Origin: Anagrus nilaparvatae
Taxonomy: Eukaryota > Arthropoda > Insecta > Hymenoptera > Mymaridae
DNA length: 64,000 nt
Direction of reading: 5' to 3'
NCBI GenBank assembly: GCA_022575985.1
Contig: JAKSXM010000137.1
Coordinates: forward strand, 23,516,001-23,580,000
In this document: piece after piece, positions 23,461 to 36,781 of the stretch
Layout: each line of letters opens with the position of its first letter
Numbering within the stretch: the first letter of the stretch is position 1
Notes under the pieces: generated by a model
What the model was told of the DNA's origin: nothing
The model's input: the letters and a program-made list of their open reading frames with translations, nothing else
The model's database searches: none
Translations under genes and position numbers: made by a program

Positions 23461-24047
23461 GGAAAAATGTCAGCAGTGATAATAATGTTTTTCCACCGCG
23501 GGATGAACTTTTAGAAAAACTGCATTTTCTCAGAAAATAGTGAACGCTCTATCGAGATAACCGAAATTCATGCATAAAATATCAACGCGCTATCGCCTAT
23601 ATGTAAAAATTATGCTTGAATTTTCATTTTCAATTTTCGCTGCGTGCCAACTTTTTACTGCTGTATATATTATATTCTTTGCTGTTAATGAGCAATCTTC
23701 AGATATGATGGATAGATCAGATTAGATCTAGAAATTCAGAACGCATATCTGGAATGAGTAGTTGGGTCCTAAACCCAAATGGAGTTATCCTAATTCCGAT
23801 GATTTTATATCCATCTTTTAAATTTTTAATCATTTTTGCGGCAAACTGCCTTACCGATAATTGTTAGCATCATATATAGCATATATAAATGTACCAACGT
23901 GGTACCAACTAAAAATATAATTTACAGCATGGCTGCATTGCAATCAAAATGCAAATGCAATCAAATTAAAGTTTCAATTTTGTAAACAAATTTTGTTTTC
24001 ATTGTTTATATATACCTGCTTATATATGTCAAAAATAAATTATAAAA
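23461..24047. other. Upstream region of the U11/U12-48K gene
   Basis: AT-rich DNA with a GC-richer stretch at about 23490-23640. It must include the promoter of the downstream gene. No TATA box or other core element can be singled out with confidence. Confidence 0.4.
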
Positions 24048-25687
24048 ATGTCACAAATATTAAACATCGATCGAAAAAAATATATAAAAGAATTACAAGA
24101 CATATTAGAAAATACAGAAAAAAATTTGAATGAAATAGTTTCATTATTAGGATGGGATTACAATAAATTAGGAACAAGTGTAAATAATATTTTAATATTT
24201 GAGAGACTTTTATGATTGTTAATAAATCATTTGATTTTTTTATTTCTAGGGTGAAACATACTTTGAATGCCCTTTTGATACAGGCCATCGAGTTCCTGAA
24301 AAAAGTTTCTTAAAACATCTTGAAGAATGTGAATGGAAAAATCTGGGTTATTCAGATAAAGATTTGTCATTACCAGAATGTTTTCTGCCTGAAAATTCTT
24401 CATCTACTATTAAAATTGGTATACAGATTTTTTAATTACCGCATATTTAAAATTTTAAAATCAAAATTTTGTTTATTCTACCTGATATACTTTTGAAATT
24501 ATAGATGCTGAGTTGCAACAACAAATATTGCAGACAGCCAAAAAAGAAAACCCAATGTTAAAAATAGGTTTGTAACTTAATTTATTGACTTATTTGAAAT
24601 TCTTTTACATCTTTTTCACATGCATAAATGAAAGAAAAAAAAACAATTTTTTCCAGACAAATTTCACACTTATTTTCATCAGGAAATGATCATATCCTTT
24701 TGACATATCCTTTTTAAACAAATAAATAAGAATATTGATTTTTTATAACTAAAAAATTTTTTAGAAACAAGATTATAAATAAATAACTGCATTTTGAACT
24801 CATAAAAATTAATAGAAAATATATTTATTACTACTTTCATTCGTTTAATTATAATTAGGTCTGGAAGAAAGGCTACCACCAAAAACTTCTAATAGACTTG
24901 AATGTGATTTTACAACAGATGAACGGCGAATAATTTATGATTATGCCATAGCAAATACAACTAAAATTGATATTGGAAAAGATATTTCTGATATGAGTAA
25001 TAAAAAGTAAATTTCATTGAACTTTAGTATTATAGCAATTTTAACATATTTGTAATATTAAACCATAATTTTTACAGAAAACTGGATAAGAATTCTAGTG
25101 AAATTACAATGTTACAACTTCTTGCACAAGAACGAGACTTAAAAAGACGAAGGAAAAAACACAAAGGAGTACATACAAACAAAAAATCACAGACAGAAAT
25201 TTTAAAAGAAGTTATTGAACAACAAATGGAAATGTATAAAGAATATATTGAAGACAATAAATATATAGACAGTAAAACAAGCAATAATTATTCTAAAAAA
25301 GATAATAATCATTATTCTTATGATAATTTTAACTCTAAAAATTCCAAAGATGTGAAAATACCTGACAAACATGAAAAATTAAAGGATAGAAATGATAGTA
25401 GTCCATCAAGGGATTTGTATAATCGAGAAGAATATTCTAATAGATATAATTCTGATCAGGAAAGAAGTATAGAGAGAAAAAGGAAAAGGCACAGTTCTGA
25501 AAGCTCTAAATATCCACATTCTCCAAATTCAATTGATAAAAAATATTCTCATAAAAAAGAATATAAAAATGATGACCACAAGCACAAAAAACACAAAAAA
25601 CATAAAAAGAATGATTCAACTTATGATTCTAAAAAGCATAAAAAATCAAAGCATAAACACAAACATCGTAGTAGAAGCAAAAGTTAA
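24048..25687 (+). CDS. SNRNP48: U11/U12 small nuclear ribonucleoprotein 48 kDa protein
   Basis: A component of the minor (U12-type) spliceosome. In the known family it helps the U11/U12 di-snRNP recognise the 5' splice site of U12-type introns in the nucleus. Five exons join in frame: 24048-24179, 24250-24418, 24505-24567, 24859-25006 and 25078-25687, giving about 373 residues (human 339). The decisive motif is the CHHC zinc finger at residues 51-71, with spacing C-x5-H-x9-H-x3-C (CPFDTGHRV ... KHLEEC). It is followed by the typical basic WKNLGYSDKD segment. The C-terminal ~170 residues are hydrophilic, with a KHKKHKKHKK tract and an RSRSKS end, like nuclear RNA-processing proteins. It is the first of four + strand genes in close series. 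Candidate AATAAA is near 25719. Start chosen: the first ATG giving the family N-terminus. Family assignment is firm. Confidence 0.88.
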
Positions 25688-26051
25688 CATCATAAAAAAA
25701 AGCTTGTTAAATATTTTTAATAAAATGTACATTTTTTATATTCTAAAGAAAATAAATATTTTATCATTTTTACTATTAATTCAATTATTAAAAATTAAAT
25801 GGAACCTAAACATATTTTTTCTTATTTTAATTTTTGAAATGCAAATATTTTACAATAGTACAATGCAACCCATATTTACTTCCGTAATATACTTATAATA
25901 TGCTTCCATATTAATTTAAATTGCGGTTATGTTTGTTTACAAAAAAAAAGTAAACATTGATTGCAGGTGTATTTGAAACTTGTTTATAATACTCGATTTA
26001 GTATGATCATTTAATTTGTCTGATGAACTTATTATTAAAGATAATGAAATA

Positions 26052-28431
26052 ATGTCATCGTCACATTTATCAGGTGGTAGATTAAATATTGGACTAATAC
26101 AAGAGCAAGCAAGAAAACAATTATTATGTTTATTAGAAAAATGTGAAGGTCCTAAGGTAAAAACTACTCTGAACTGATTTAAATTTGATATTTAAATGTT
26201 TGCTAAAATTTTAGACAATTATTTGGGACAAATCCCTTGCTGGCCCAATTGGTCTAGTTGCAAAATACAGTTTACTTCAAGAATATGAAGTTATCAAAAT
26301 GCATCCCTTAACAGGAGGTCGATTACAACCTGCAGAAGTTTCAAATATCATTTTTATTACAAGACCTCATGTGGATCTTATGGATTTAATAGCCCAAAAT
26401 ATTCATGGGTAAATTTTTTAATTATTATATGAAATAAATAATATATATTGTATTACAATTTTAGGGAAGAAGGTAGCAAACAGAGGAAGGAATTCCATAT
26501 ATTTTTTGTACCCAGAAAAAGTTTATTATGTGAAAAAAGATTGCAAAATCGCGGAGTTTACGGAAATTTTACTTTAATTGAAGAATTTCCTTGTGATCTT
26601 TTTCCATTTGACAATGATTTGATATCAATGGAATTAAATAATGCATACAGAGAATTTCATTTGGAAAATGACCCAACTTGTTTGTATCAAGTCGCACAAG
26701 CTTTACAAAGTATACAAAAACTTTATGGCAAGTTTCCTAGAATAACTGGAAGGGGACCAGCAGCAAGTAAAGTTAACGAATTGTTGCAAAGATTATCTAG
26801 AGAAGATGAAGATGTAAAAATTAATAATAATCAAACAATGCTAATTGATCATTTATTACTTTTGGATAGATCAATTGATTTACTCTCTCCTCTAGTAACA
26901 CAACTCACTTATGAAGGATTAATTGATGAAATTTTTGGACTAAACAATTGTATTACAATTTTCGTGCTTTCTATTTAAAAATTGTTTCTAAATTTTTGTA
27001 TTTTTTTTTTAGCTACTGTTCAGTTACCAGCTGAAAGATTTGCAAATTCTGAAGAAGGTCCATCAGTAATGTCACTTGAAAAAAAAGAGCAGCAAATAAT
27101 TTTAAATTCAAGTGAAGAAATATTTACTGAAATAAGGTAGCTTTTTTTTAATCTTTAAAATTTGTTAATTTTCAATACAAAAATTAAATTTTCATTAGAG
27201 ATAAGAACTTCAATGGGGTAGGACCAATTTTAAGTAAAAAAGCAAAGGTAATATCATCTCAGTTTGAAGAAAGACATGGTGATAAAAGTGTGCAAGAAAT
27301 GAAACAATTTGTACAACGGTTACCTCACATGCTAGCTACCAAAAAATCTTTAGCTAAACGTAAGAATATCCTGTATATATAAAGAAAACTTTTCTAATTT
27401 ATTATCATTTTTAAAGATACAACAATAGCAGAAATGATAAAAGAAGTTACCGATTCCAGCAGTTTTTTAGAAACATTGCAAATTGAACAAGAGTTATTAA
27501 ACTGCATTGAAAATGATAAGCCAAATCCTTACATAGAAGATCTCATAGCTCAACAAGAACCATTAATAAAAGTTTTAAGGCTTTTATGTATTCAGTCTTT
27601 AACTAATTCAGGTCTTAAGCAAAAAGTTTTAGATTATTATAAACGTGAAATAGTCCAAACTTATGGATACCAGTATTTACCAACTTTATTAAATTTAGAA
27701 AAAACTGGGTTACTTAAAGTTCAACAATCTGTTAGACAGTATACAGTATTACGTAAAGCATTAAGATTGACTGTAGAAGATGAAAGTGAAATAGCTCCTA
27801 AAGATATTAGTTATGTACATTCCATTTATGCTCCTTTAAGCGTTAGATTAGCGGAGCAACTTGTTCAACCTGGAGGGTGGCAAGGCCTAAGTGATATTCT
27901 TGGACTTTTACCAGGACCCTCTGTTAGTCATATTGACCATAAAACATCGTCAGTTGCAAGAAGTAATAATAAATTTATTTAGATATTAAATTTATTTCTA
28001 ATTTTCAATTATTTTAGGAAATTCATTAACTAGTGAAGATTCAACATCTGAACCTCCAAAACTTGTCCTTGTATTTTTTATTGGAGGCTGTACATTTGCA
28101 GAAATTTCTGCATTAAGATTTTTATCTCAACAAGAGGATTGTAAGATCTTTAAAAAAAAATACTACTAATTTCAAGAAATAAAAGAGCCATATCTTGGAA
28201 TATTTTATTGATACAATTAATATTTAATAAATTTTTTAAATGAAAGAAAAATCTTGTAAATTGCTCTTTTAATTCCTGAAATTATAAAAATTAAATATAT
28301 TTAAATTAAAATTGTAATAAAAATAATTTTTTTATTTTTCAGTAAATGTTGAATTTGTTATTGGAACTACAAAGTTAATAAATGGCAATACTTTTTTGCA
28401 ATCTTTAATGGAGGAAATGCCATCAAATTAA
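26052..28431 (+). CDS. VPS33A: Vacuolar protein sorting-associated protein 33A (Sec1/Munc18 family)
   Basis: The SM-family subunit of the HOPS and CORVET tethering complexes, binding SNAREs during endosome, lysosome and lysosome-related organelle fusion; the Drosophila homologue is carnation. Eight exons: 26052-26156, 26215-26408, 26465-26949, 27013-27136, 27199-27359, 27417-27962, 28018-28140 and 28343-28431. All phases agree and the product is about 608 residues (human 596). Recognisable segments include [18 protein letters not shown] near residues 36-53, [27 protein letters not shown], the [19 protein letters not shown] core and, near the C-terminus, [19 protein letters not shown]. Introns are short (about 55-65 bp for most). 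An upstream ATG at about 26022 runs into an in-frame stop, which supports the chosen start. The gene begins 364 bp after SNRNP48. Full length with no frame damage seen. Confidence 0.93.
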
Positions 28432-28764
28432 ATATAAAATTTTGTTATTTAATTTTTTACTATAAATTCTATATATATTTGTATTTATATTTGCATGTAT
28501 AAAAGATAATTATTTTATTTAGATATTTGCTGTAAAGTTTATTTTAAAATTATACAATTTTTATACCTGATACGTTAATTTTAATAAAAACTGACATTTG
28601 AAATGCTTTTTAAATTTATGCAAATTTAGCAGACATAACTTTACCTGATACCGGCTATACACGTTATATTGTGTTAATTGTTTACACAAAAATGATCTAT
28701 TTTTATTTTGACTATAAATGATTTTAAATATCTAAACAGGAGAAAATAAAATATTTTTATAAAA
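28432..28764. other. VPS33A 3' UTR and TBCK promoter region
   Basis: 333 bp between stop and next start on the same strand. Candidate AATAAA near 28583. No other gene fits here. Confidence 0.5.
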
Positions 28765-31700
28765 ATGAGTCCAGCAATATTAGAAAATGATGATCGATGT
28801 TTTGGAGGAATTACTTTCTTTGCTCGAAGTCATCCTGCTGAACTTTGTGGTAGTAATGGATTACCTTTAACTCCAAATTCAATAACAATACTTGGTAAAG
28901 CTCAATTTTTAAAAACAATTAAACATCCTAATTTATCACTTTACTTAGATATTATTCGTAGCAAACATGGTAATAATAATAATTTAATATTTTCTAAATT
29001 TACGTATTCAATTTAATTACAAAGAAAACGCTTTTTTTTTAAGAAAAAACTGTAGTTGTAGCTGAATATAATGGTGAAGCTTTGAGAGCTAAAGATAATT
29101 TAAATGAAAATGATATTATTCAAATAGCTTACCAATGTTTAATTGGATTAACTCATATGAATAAATTAGGCCTTGTACATAGACATTTAAGCCCAGACAA
29201 TATTCTTATCAATAAAGATGGTAATGTTAAACTGTTCAATTATGGATTATATTACATGACAGATAGTGGAAGAAATGTATCTTTTCCAATAGGGTAAGAA
29301 TTTTGTCTTCCTCAATACACAGAAAATTTCATTTAGGTTTTTTAATAGTAACATACATATTGTAGGTATCCAAAATATACAGCACCAGAAGTTTATCTTG
29401 GTTGCACAAATAGTAGTGTAAAAGTTGATTCATGGTCTTTAGGTATGATAATTGCAGAACTTTTACTAGGACGTACTTTATGGCCTGGTATTAAACTTCC
29501 TCAATGTCTCCGAAAAGTACTTAGTTTAATTTACTCAGAAACTAGTGTCTTTGAAAGATTGTGTAGAGAAAATAACAGTATTATTTATGAAGTAAGTAAA
29601 AAATTAATTAAAATGTCTATTGCAAAAATCTAAATCATATGTATTTCAGAATCTTTCACCTGAATTCAAAAATTTTATTAATTCTTGCTTAGAAATTTAT
29701 CCCTCTTCAAGAAAAACACCAGAAGAATTGCTTTCTTTATCTTTATTTGAAAATCTATTAAAAATTGATGAATTGAAAAGAGAAGAAAATGTGTATAAAA
29801 ATATAATTAAACGAAGAATGGATGAAATATATTATTTGTGGCAAGTAGCCGGAGGTGACATAACAATGGAATTAAAAAAACAAGGTTTAATAAGATCAAG
29901 ACCACCAATATTATCTTTACCTAAGTAAGTTTATATTTAATCATATACATTTTTCAAAAACTATGGTTTAATAATTATATCATAATTCTAAATTTAAGCT
30001 TGGTAATTTTAATTGGTCAACATTTTGGACAAAGAGATACTGCAGGTTTATTAGATTTAAGAGTAATTAAAATTCCAATTGACATGCTAACACAAAGACT
30101 GTCTCATGTATCTTTTATAGCTAATTATCCAAAGTTATCAAATCAGTAAGATTTTTTTAAAAAAAAGGTCAATCAGTATCAAATAAAAATCATAATTATA
30201 GATTTCAGGTAATAAAAAATGATGATTCAAACAACGATTCGTCTCAATTACCGCTAATTATTAGAGAAAGAGATACAGAATATCAATTACATAGAATTAT
30301 TTTATATGACCGTTTACTTCAGGTATAAAAGTATTTACTAATTATTTTTTATTACTTTTTTTTAATTTTTAAAATAAAATGTTCAGATTTATCCGTTATC
30401 AAAAGAAGCAATAATTCAAGAGGCACATAAAGATATTCCACCACCAGTAAGAGGTGCTGTTTGGTCTGCATTATTAGGTATTACTGGAGATGTACAAAAA
30501 AGATATGAAATGATTGATAAGGAAACCCCAACACATACAGATCGTCAAATTGAAGTTGATATTCCAAGGTGCCATCAATATAGTGATTTATTATCATCTG
30601 CAACAGGTCACAAAAGACTTCAAAGATTATTGAAAGCTTGGGTCAGAGATAATCCTCAATACGTCTATTGGCAAGGCTTAGATTCTTTAACAGCTCCATT
30701 TTTATATTTAAATTTTAGCAATGAGGGTATTTTTATTTCTTTAATAAAAAATTGTAATATTTTTGATGATAATTATTTATTTACATAAATTAAATTTTTT
30801 AGCAAGAGCTTTTGCCTGTTTATCAGCTTTTATACCAAAATATCTACATAAATTTTTTTTAAAAGATAATTCTGCTATTATACAAGAATATTTAGCAAAA
30901 TTTTCTCAGATTATTGCATTTCATGATCCTGAACTAGCTAATCATTTAAGATCTATAAATTTTGTTCCTCAATTATTCGCAATACCTTGGTTCTTGACTA
31001 TGTTTTCACGTTTGTATTTATTTTTTTTAATTAAAAAAAACACAGTTATAGAAATTAATAAGTTAAATATTCCAATTTATATTTTTAGATGTTTTTCCTC
31101 TTCATAAAATATTGCATCTTTGGGATAAATTATTACTTGGAGAATCGTCATTTCCAATATTTGTTGGCCTAGCGATATTAAAACAATTAAGAGATTCTTT
31201 ACTTGTTTCTGGTTTCAATGAGTGCATCTTATTATTCTCAGATTTACCAGAAGTTGATATTGAATTATGTGTTAAAGATTCAATGTCAATGTATAAAAAA
31301 ACTCCTGTCAGTATAACATATCGCAGACATCAATACGATCAATTAAATGTAATTTTAAAAAATTTTTGTTTAATAAATAATTTTATTAACTGTGTGAATA
31401 ATTATAAAATTTAATAATTCAGGCTACAAATTGGTCAGAGCCAGAACCAGAAACAGAAAGAATGCCACGAATAAGTATAGATGACTTTTTATATTTACTT
31501 GAAAATACACCAAGAAAACTTGTAATAGTTGATATTCGGAATCCCAGCCAGTAAATAAATAATTAAAAAATTTTAGAAATAATTGTGAGTAATCAAAAAA
31601 TATTTTTTAATTTAGGTATGAAAGAAGTGCAGTTCCTGACAGTATTAATATACCTTTTACAAGTATTCAACTTTCTCAAAAACACATCGACACTCTAGGA

Positions 31701-31951
31701 CCTCAAGGTAAAATACTTGAAAACAATAAAGACAAGATTGTTGTTATTGTAGGTATTAATGATCAAAATAATGCTTTGGTAAGTAATGAATTATTGATTT
31801 AATGGTTGACATTTTTAAAACAAAATACGTTCTTTAATTTTAGTTTACTGATTTTCTCATATTTTGTAAAGTATCTTACGTTTGTTCCTTGCAAGGAGGA
31901 ATATATGCTTTACGTTCTAAGGCTCCAAACATATTAGTTTCTGTTCGCTAA
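28765..31951 (+). CDS. TBCK: TBC domain-containing protein kinase-like protein
   Basis: A large cytosolic protein linked in the known family to Rab regulation, endosomal mRNA transport (FERRY complex) and growth signalling. Twelve exons: 28765-28969, 29044-29293, 29366-29591, 29650-29924, 29999-30145, 30202-30322, 30387-30726, 30803-31009, 31089-31348, 31423-31550, 31616-31778 and 31844-31951, about 809 residues (human 893). Domain order: N-terminal kinase-like domain (about 1-265), linker, TBC domain (about 409-677) and C-terminal rhodanese-like domain (about 678-809, VIVDIRNP... [14 protein letters not shown]). The kinase-like domain is inactive by sequence: [11 protein letters not shown] replaces the HRD motif and FNYG replaces DFG. 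The TBC part keeps both GAP fingers, Arg in DIPRCH and Gln in YWQGLD. It lies 333 bp after VPS33A and 362 bp before TBC1D32. Assignment is firm. Confidence 0.92.
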
Positions 31952-32313
31952 AATGAATTTATTTTAAAATAAGGGCACCCTAAAATAAAAGTTAACTTTT
32001 TCATTAAAATTTTTACATTCTTTTAATGGTACATTATACCATTATAAAACATATTGTGATTATTGATATATATTTTATACAAAAATTTTATATAAATTTT
32101 TTATTGTAGGTATTTAAAAAATTAAATTATAAAAATATTTTATTTAAATGAAATTTGTATTTTACTCATAATAATATTGATTTTAATTTAAAATCAGGTA
32201 TAATCTTTGAGTTGCTATGGTTACAAATTTTATAAACTTTACTTTTGACATTTTTTAAATTTAGTTAGAATATTATATATAATAAGAAGTAGCTATTTGT
32301 TTTATTTTTTAAA
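31952..32313. other. TBCK 3' UTR and TBC1D32 promoter region
   Basis: 362 bp of AT-rich DNA between two same-strand genes. Nothing else was recognised. Confidence 0.5.
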
Positions 32314-35300
32314 ATGGAAACAAGTATTACTCCAGAATTTAAAAAATGGATAAGAAAATGTTTAAATGACGAATTTTCAAATCAAATTGACCAAAAGTTA
32401 AGCGAAGATAAAGAAGCGTATGATATTTCACAAAAAATTATTAATTCAAGGGATATGACAGAAGTAACAAATAGTATAAGAGAAACTTTTATTCAGAAAA
32501 TTGAATCTAAATCTAATTCTGCTACAAATTCTCGCCCTCAAACATCTTTATCATATATAAGTGATGTCTCTGTTGAAGATTGGTCTTTGAAAGGTAATAA
32601 CGATGAATTTAGTAAAATTCCTGATCAAATAAAACCTGAAAACCCAGATCACGTAAGATTAGCTGGATATGAAGTTTTATTTGAAACTGATTTTACTCAA
32701 TTACCTTTAAGTAATTCATGGCCAGCTATTTTGAATACATTAAAAGATGGTCTTGTAGATAATAGTCGTTCGATATTTGAATCAAGTTTACAAGTACATG
32801 GTAAACTTCTAACTTTTCCTAATTTTTCTGATGTTTATAATAATTTATTAAATGCATTTAATGAACAATATCAATCAAAAAAATTGTACGATACTTTACC
32901 AACTTTATTAAATGGAGTTAATTTTAAAATGTTTTTACATGAAAAATTATTTAGGATAATGAAAATGTTAATAGATCATCATGATGAATTATTAAAAAGC
33001 ATTAGAACGGTTGATAAAGTAACTGAAGAAATGCTTGAATCATTTATAACATTTGTATCTTCTAATCCCAGTTTAAATTCATCTCAACAAAAACCTTTAA
33101 ATGTCTTAAATGTATTATCAATACTTGATCCACAAGCAAGTTGGTTTCAAAAATGGATGCATAGTTTAATAACAAGAAAAACAATGTGTAATATTATATC
33201 TAAATTACCTAACATGATTCAAATTATTATAAACTATGTAAATAAGGGATTAAAGGAACTGCCAACAAGCATTCCTGTTACTATATCTGATGAACCAATA
33301 GATGTTTATATATCAGGCGATTCGGTTGAAACTTTAACATTTTTTCATTGTCTACATTTTTTAACAGAACTTTGTAAATTTTCAATTGGTCGAAAATTGT
33401 TAATGGATTCTCTTCCTCAAGATTCATTTTCTATTCCTGATTTCATCATTGATATTACACGTTTTTTAAATACCTTAGCTTCCTCAGATGCATCAAATGG
33501 AATATACAAAGTCATTCGATTTGCTTTTAAAAAAATTTTAGTAAAACCAAGTGTTTTATATGATTCAAGATTTTATCAAATATTATTAAATCCTGAACAT
33601 AAAGAAGTAAAAATTTGGCCTCATACATTAGATGCATTAAACCATGTATTAGATACAGTAGATGGTTCCAATTACTTAATTACAGAATACAAAATTAATA
33701 GCGGAAATTCAGAAAAATCAAATTCAAATTATCCTGTTATTATTATAATTAATTATGCATCGAATATTCTAAAGCAACCAGTAGCTGTAATGAGTTTAGA
33801 ATTTGTTTTAGAGCTTTTTGATTATATTGGAAAGTTATTTATGAACCAAGATGTGTTTGATATTGTGGAAAATATATTGCAAGAAACATTATTTTCAAAT
33901 ATTTCATATTTTTATAGCAGAATAGATAGGTACTATGTGGAAAATGAAAATAAAACACAACAAATTGATAAGTTAATCTAAAAAATTCAAATTTCATGTA
34001 ATAAATAAGAAATGAATTAAATTTTTTTATTTAGATCTGTGAAAGACATGTTATTAAACATTGTATCGAATCCCTTGGGTCTTCAAAAGCTTTCAAACGA
34101 ACCTTTAGTATTTGAAGAACTAGTTAAAGGATCAATTTCTCCAGTAAAAGTATCTTGGAGTGCATATAATATTACAAGTTTTATTTCCAATTCTGGTTTT
34201 ATGTATCAAGGAGCTCAAATATTATCAGAATTAGCCCCTCATGTATTATCAACATTGCTTTTTGAAATTTGCAAAAATTTAGAAGAGCCAGAAAATTTTC
34301 ATAATCCTTGGAACAATATTAATGTCAACATTTTTCTTCATGATTTATCTTTATTTACTCTTAATACAAATTGTATGTAATTTTTATAAATTTTTAAATT
34401 GTTAATTTTTTAAATAATTTCTTAATCTCAAACTATTTAAGGTTTTATATCATTTATGACCAAAATTATTGAAGAAGAAGAAGACGAAAAAAACTATCCT
34501 TCCAATTTACATAAATTATTCCAGCAATTAATCATTGCTGATTCTCCATATCATTATCTAGCGTTACTTGCTGTTAAAAATGCAATTTATAATCTAGATA
34601 TTTACATTTTTTTAATATGCTTGTTAGATTTTCAGGTAAAATTAACAAGAAATTGAAATTGTTTATTTGCATCTTATTTAACTTGTATATTTTAGATAAA
34701 ATTACTTGAATTTCAAGAATATTCAATATTTGAAAAATCGGATGAATTTGAAATAAAAAGTTCCCATGTTGTTGATGAATTTAGTATGTTAAGACATTCA
34801 ATTTTATTAAATTCATTGCATATTAAACATAAAACCACTGAATTTTCATTACGACCAGAGGAAATAACCATTTTTTCCAAACCACCAGTTTTGGGAAATT
34901 TCAATAATTATTCTTCAAATAAAGAATATCATATTGACTTAAAGGCTTGGTTACAAGAAAGTTCCCCTGGACTAAGAGATGATAATTGGGTATCGGAAGC
35001 TAGAAAATCTTACAAATCATCAGCCGATCCTATAGAGGTATATTTTAAAATAATAAAATTTCACATTTTAGATAATTATATATTTAAAATTTTTTCTACA
35101 CAGAATTCAGTTATTTCAGATTTATTGGATGAAATGCAAAAAGCTATACCAACTGTTGAATGGATAGAAAATTTTAAATGGAATGAAGATGATGAATATC
35201 AAAACTGGCTTCCAGAAGATGATTGTGGGATTAATTTAGTACTACAATATGCTTCTTTATATACACCTTTTGAGAAAATTGATCAAGCTCAAAGCAGTTT

Positions 35301-36360
35301 AAAAGAATTTATTCAAACTACCCACAGTTTTATAAATTATAAAAAATCTGCTAATTTTGAAGGATTTGATTGGTTTTTGGCTACAGTATTTCTTATTTGC
35401 AATGGAATTAATCCAAAGTTTGTACAATAAGTAATTTTTTTTATTGCTTCAGTAGGCCGCGAATCAATTTCTAAATTTCAGAGTTAACTTCTTTGTGTAT
35501 TTTTGTTTTGAAAAAAAATTTAGTATTTTGTAAGTTAACACAAATTTTCTTTAACAAAAATAAATAAATAGCTAACATCTTTATTTAGAAAGACTCGAGC
35601 TAACCTAATGTCATCATTAGCAATCTGGTCTCAGATTGAAAACTTAGCCATCAATGTTTAAATACAAAATTTAAACTCAGAAGTTTTTTTCATCATTGAC
35701 CTCATAAAATAAATTTTTGTTGCAGAGCAAAAGATTTTGTATCCAAAATTATTCAATTCCCATGTGCAGTATTTATGTGGCCTGCATTCTCACAAGTGAT
35801 TGATGAAAGTAATCAGGATGAAGCATCTAACAGATTACTAGTAGCTCATCTTATTGAAAGTATAATTAATAAAGAATTTCCAAGTATTAAATTTGCACTC
35901 AAGGTTTTTAAAAATTCTTATAATTAATATTTTAAAAACTTAAAAAATTGAAATAATCTTATCCATTTAGAGTAAATGTGGAGTAGATTGGTGGATGATC
36001 TGTGATAGATTAATTGCTCAATGTTTTTGGGGTATTCTTCCTTGGAGCGAAATAGTACACTATTTTGCAATATGCATTTTACACCCACCTGATTATGTTG
36101 TTTATTATTGCGTTTCGTTATTAAATCATTGTACCGACGAAATAATGAAAAATATCAGCCAAAATAAAATGTGGCCTGAACATATGGTACAAATAAGTTA
36201 ATATAAGGTAATTATTGCTATTACAAAATTTTTGTTTTTGCAGATTTTTGAAGATTATAGATGTTACAGTCAATTTGGATTTATGGATCGATTGGCAAAA
36301 AGATATGGTGGTAAAATTTTACCACTGCTTACTCAAAAAAAGTTAATCTCCACAGATTAA
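32314..36360 (+). CDS. TBC1D32: Protein broad-minded / TBC1 domain family member 32
   Basis: Known family members (BROMI) work with the cell-cycle-related kinase CCRK/CDK20 in ciliary assembly and Hedgehog-related signalling. Eight exons: 32314-33929 (or 33971), 34035-34372, 34442-34635, 34696-35037, 35104-35417, 35726-35903, 35971-36186 and 36244-36360, about 1104 residues (human about 1257). The long first exon encodes the helical, armadillo-like N-terminal region. The C-terminal exons carry a divergent TBC-type fold ending in WSEIVHYFAICILHPPDY. Classical TBC GAP fingers are not evident, as expected for this family. The end of exon 1 is uncertain: AG|GTACTA at 33929 and AA|GTTAAT at 33971 both keep the phase and differ by 14 residues. 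Identification rests on recall of the family's N- and C-terminal segments and on length, so it is slightly less sure than its neighbours. Confidence 0.8.
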
Positions 36361-36781
36361 GTAATAAGGAATAATTTAATTTTAATTTCAAGATGATGCC
36401 TAAAATTTAAGAATTTGACTATAACAATGACATAATATAAATACAGTTTAAGGCAAATAATATTTAAAAACAATTGTATAGTTTAACAATTTACTTTTAT
36501 ACAAAAAATTCGTATAACAAATAATGAAAATTTATTGATGAGTATTAATTATTAATTCATGATTTTTAAAAATTTAATATTTATCGATGAAATTTATGTA
36601 TTACATAAATGCAAACAATTTAATAATTGCTTACATATAATTATGATAATAATTAATTTATATTACCATTACTCACTTCAGCTCAGATTGAATAACTTGA
36701 AAAAAACAAAAGAAAAAAAATAACAATTTGTAAATATGTACAAAAAGTATTTTCAATGTACACTAATATATAAATCACATT
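36361..36781. other. Convergent 3' intergenic region
   Basis: 421 bp between the stop codons of TBC1D32 (+) and AIFM1 (-). AT-rich, presumably both 3' UTRs. Confidence 0.5.

Noticed and set aside
25533..25898. 121-codon + strand open frame overlapping the end of SNRNP48
   Set aside because: It is an out-of-frame reading of the Lys-rich tail and 3' UTR.
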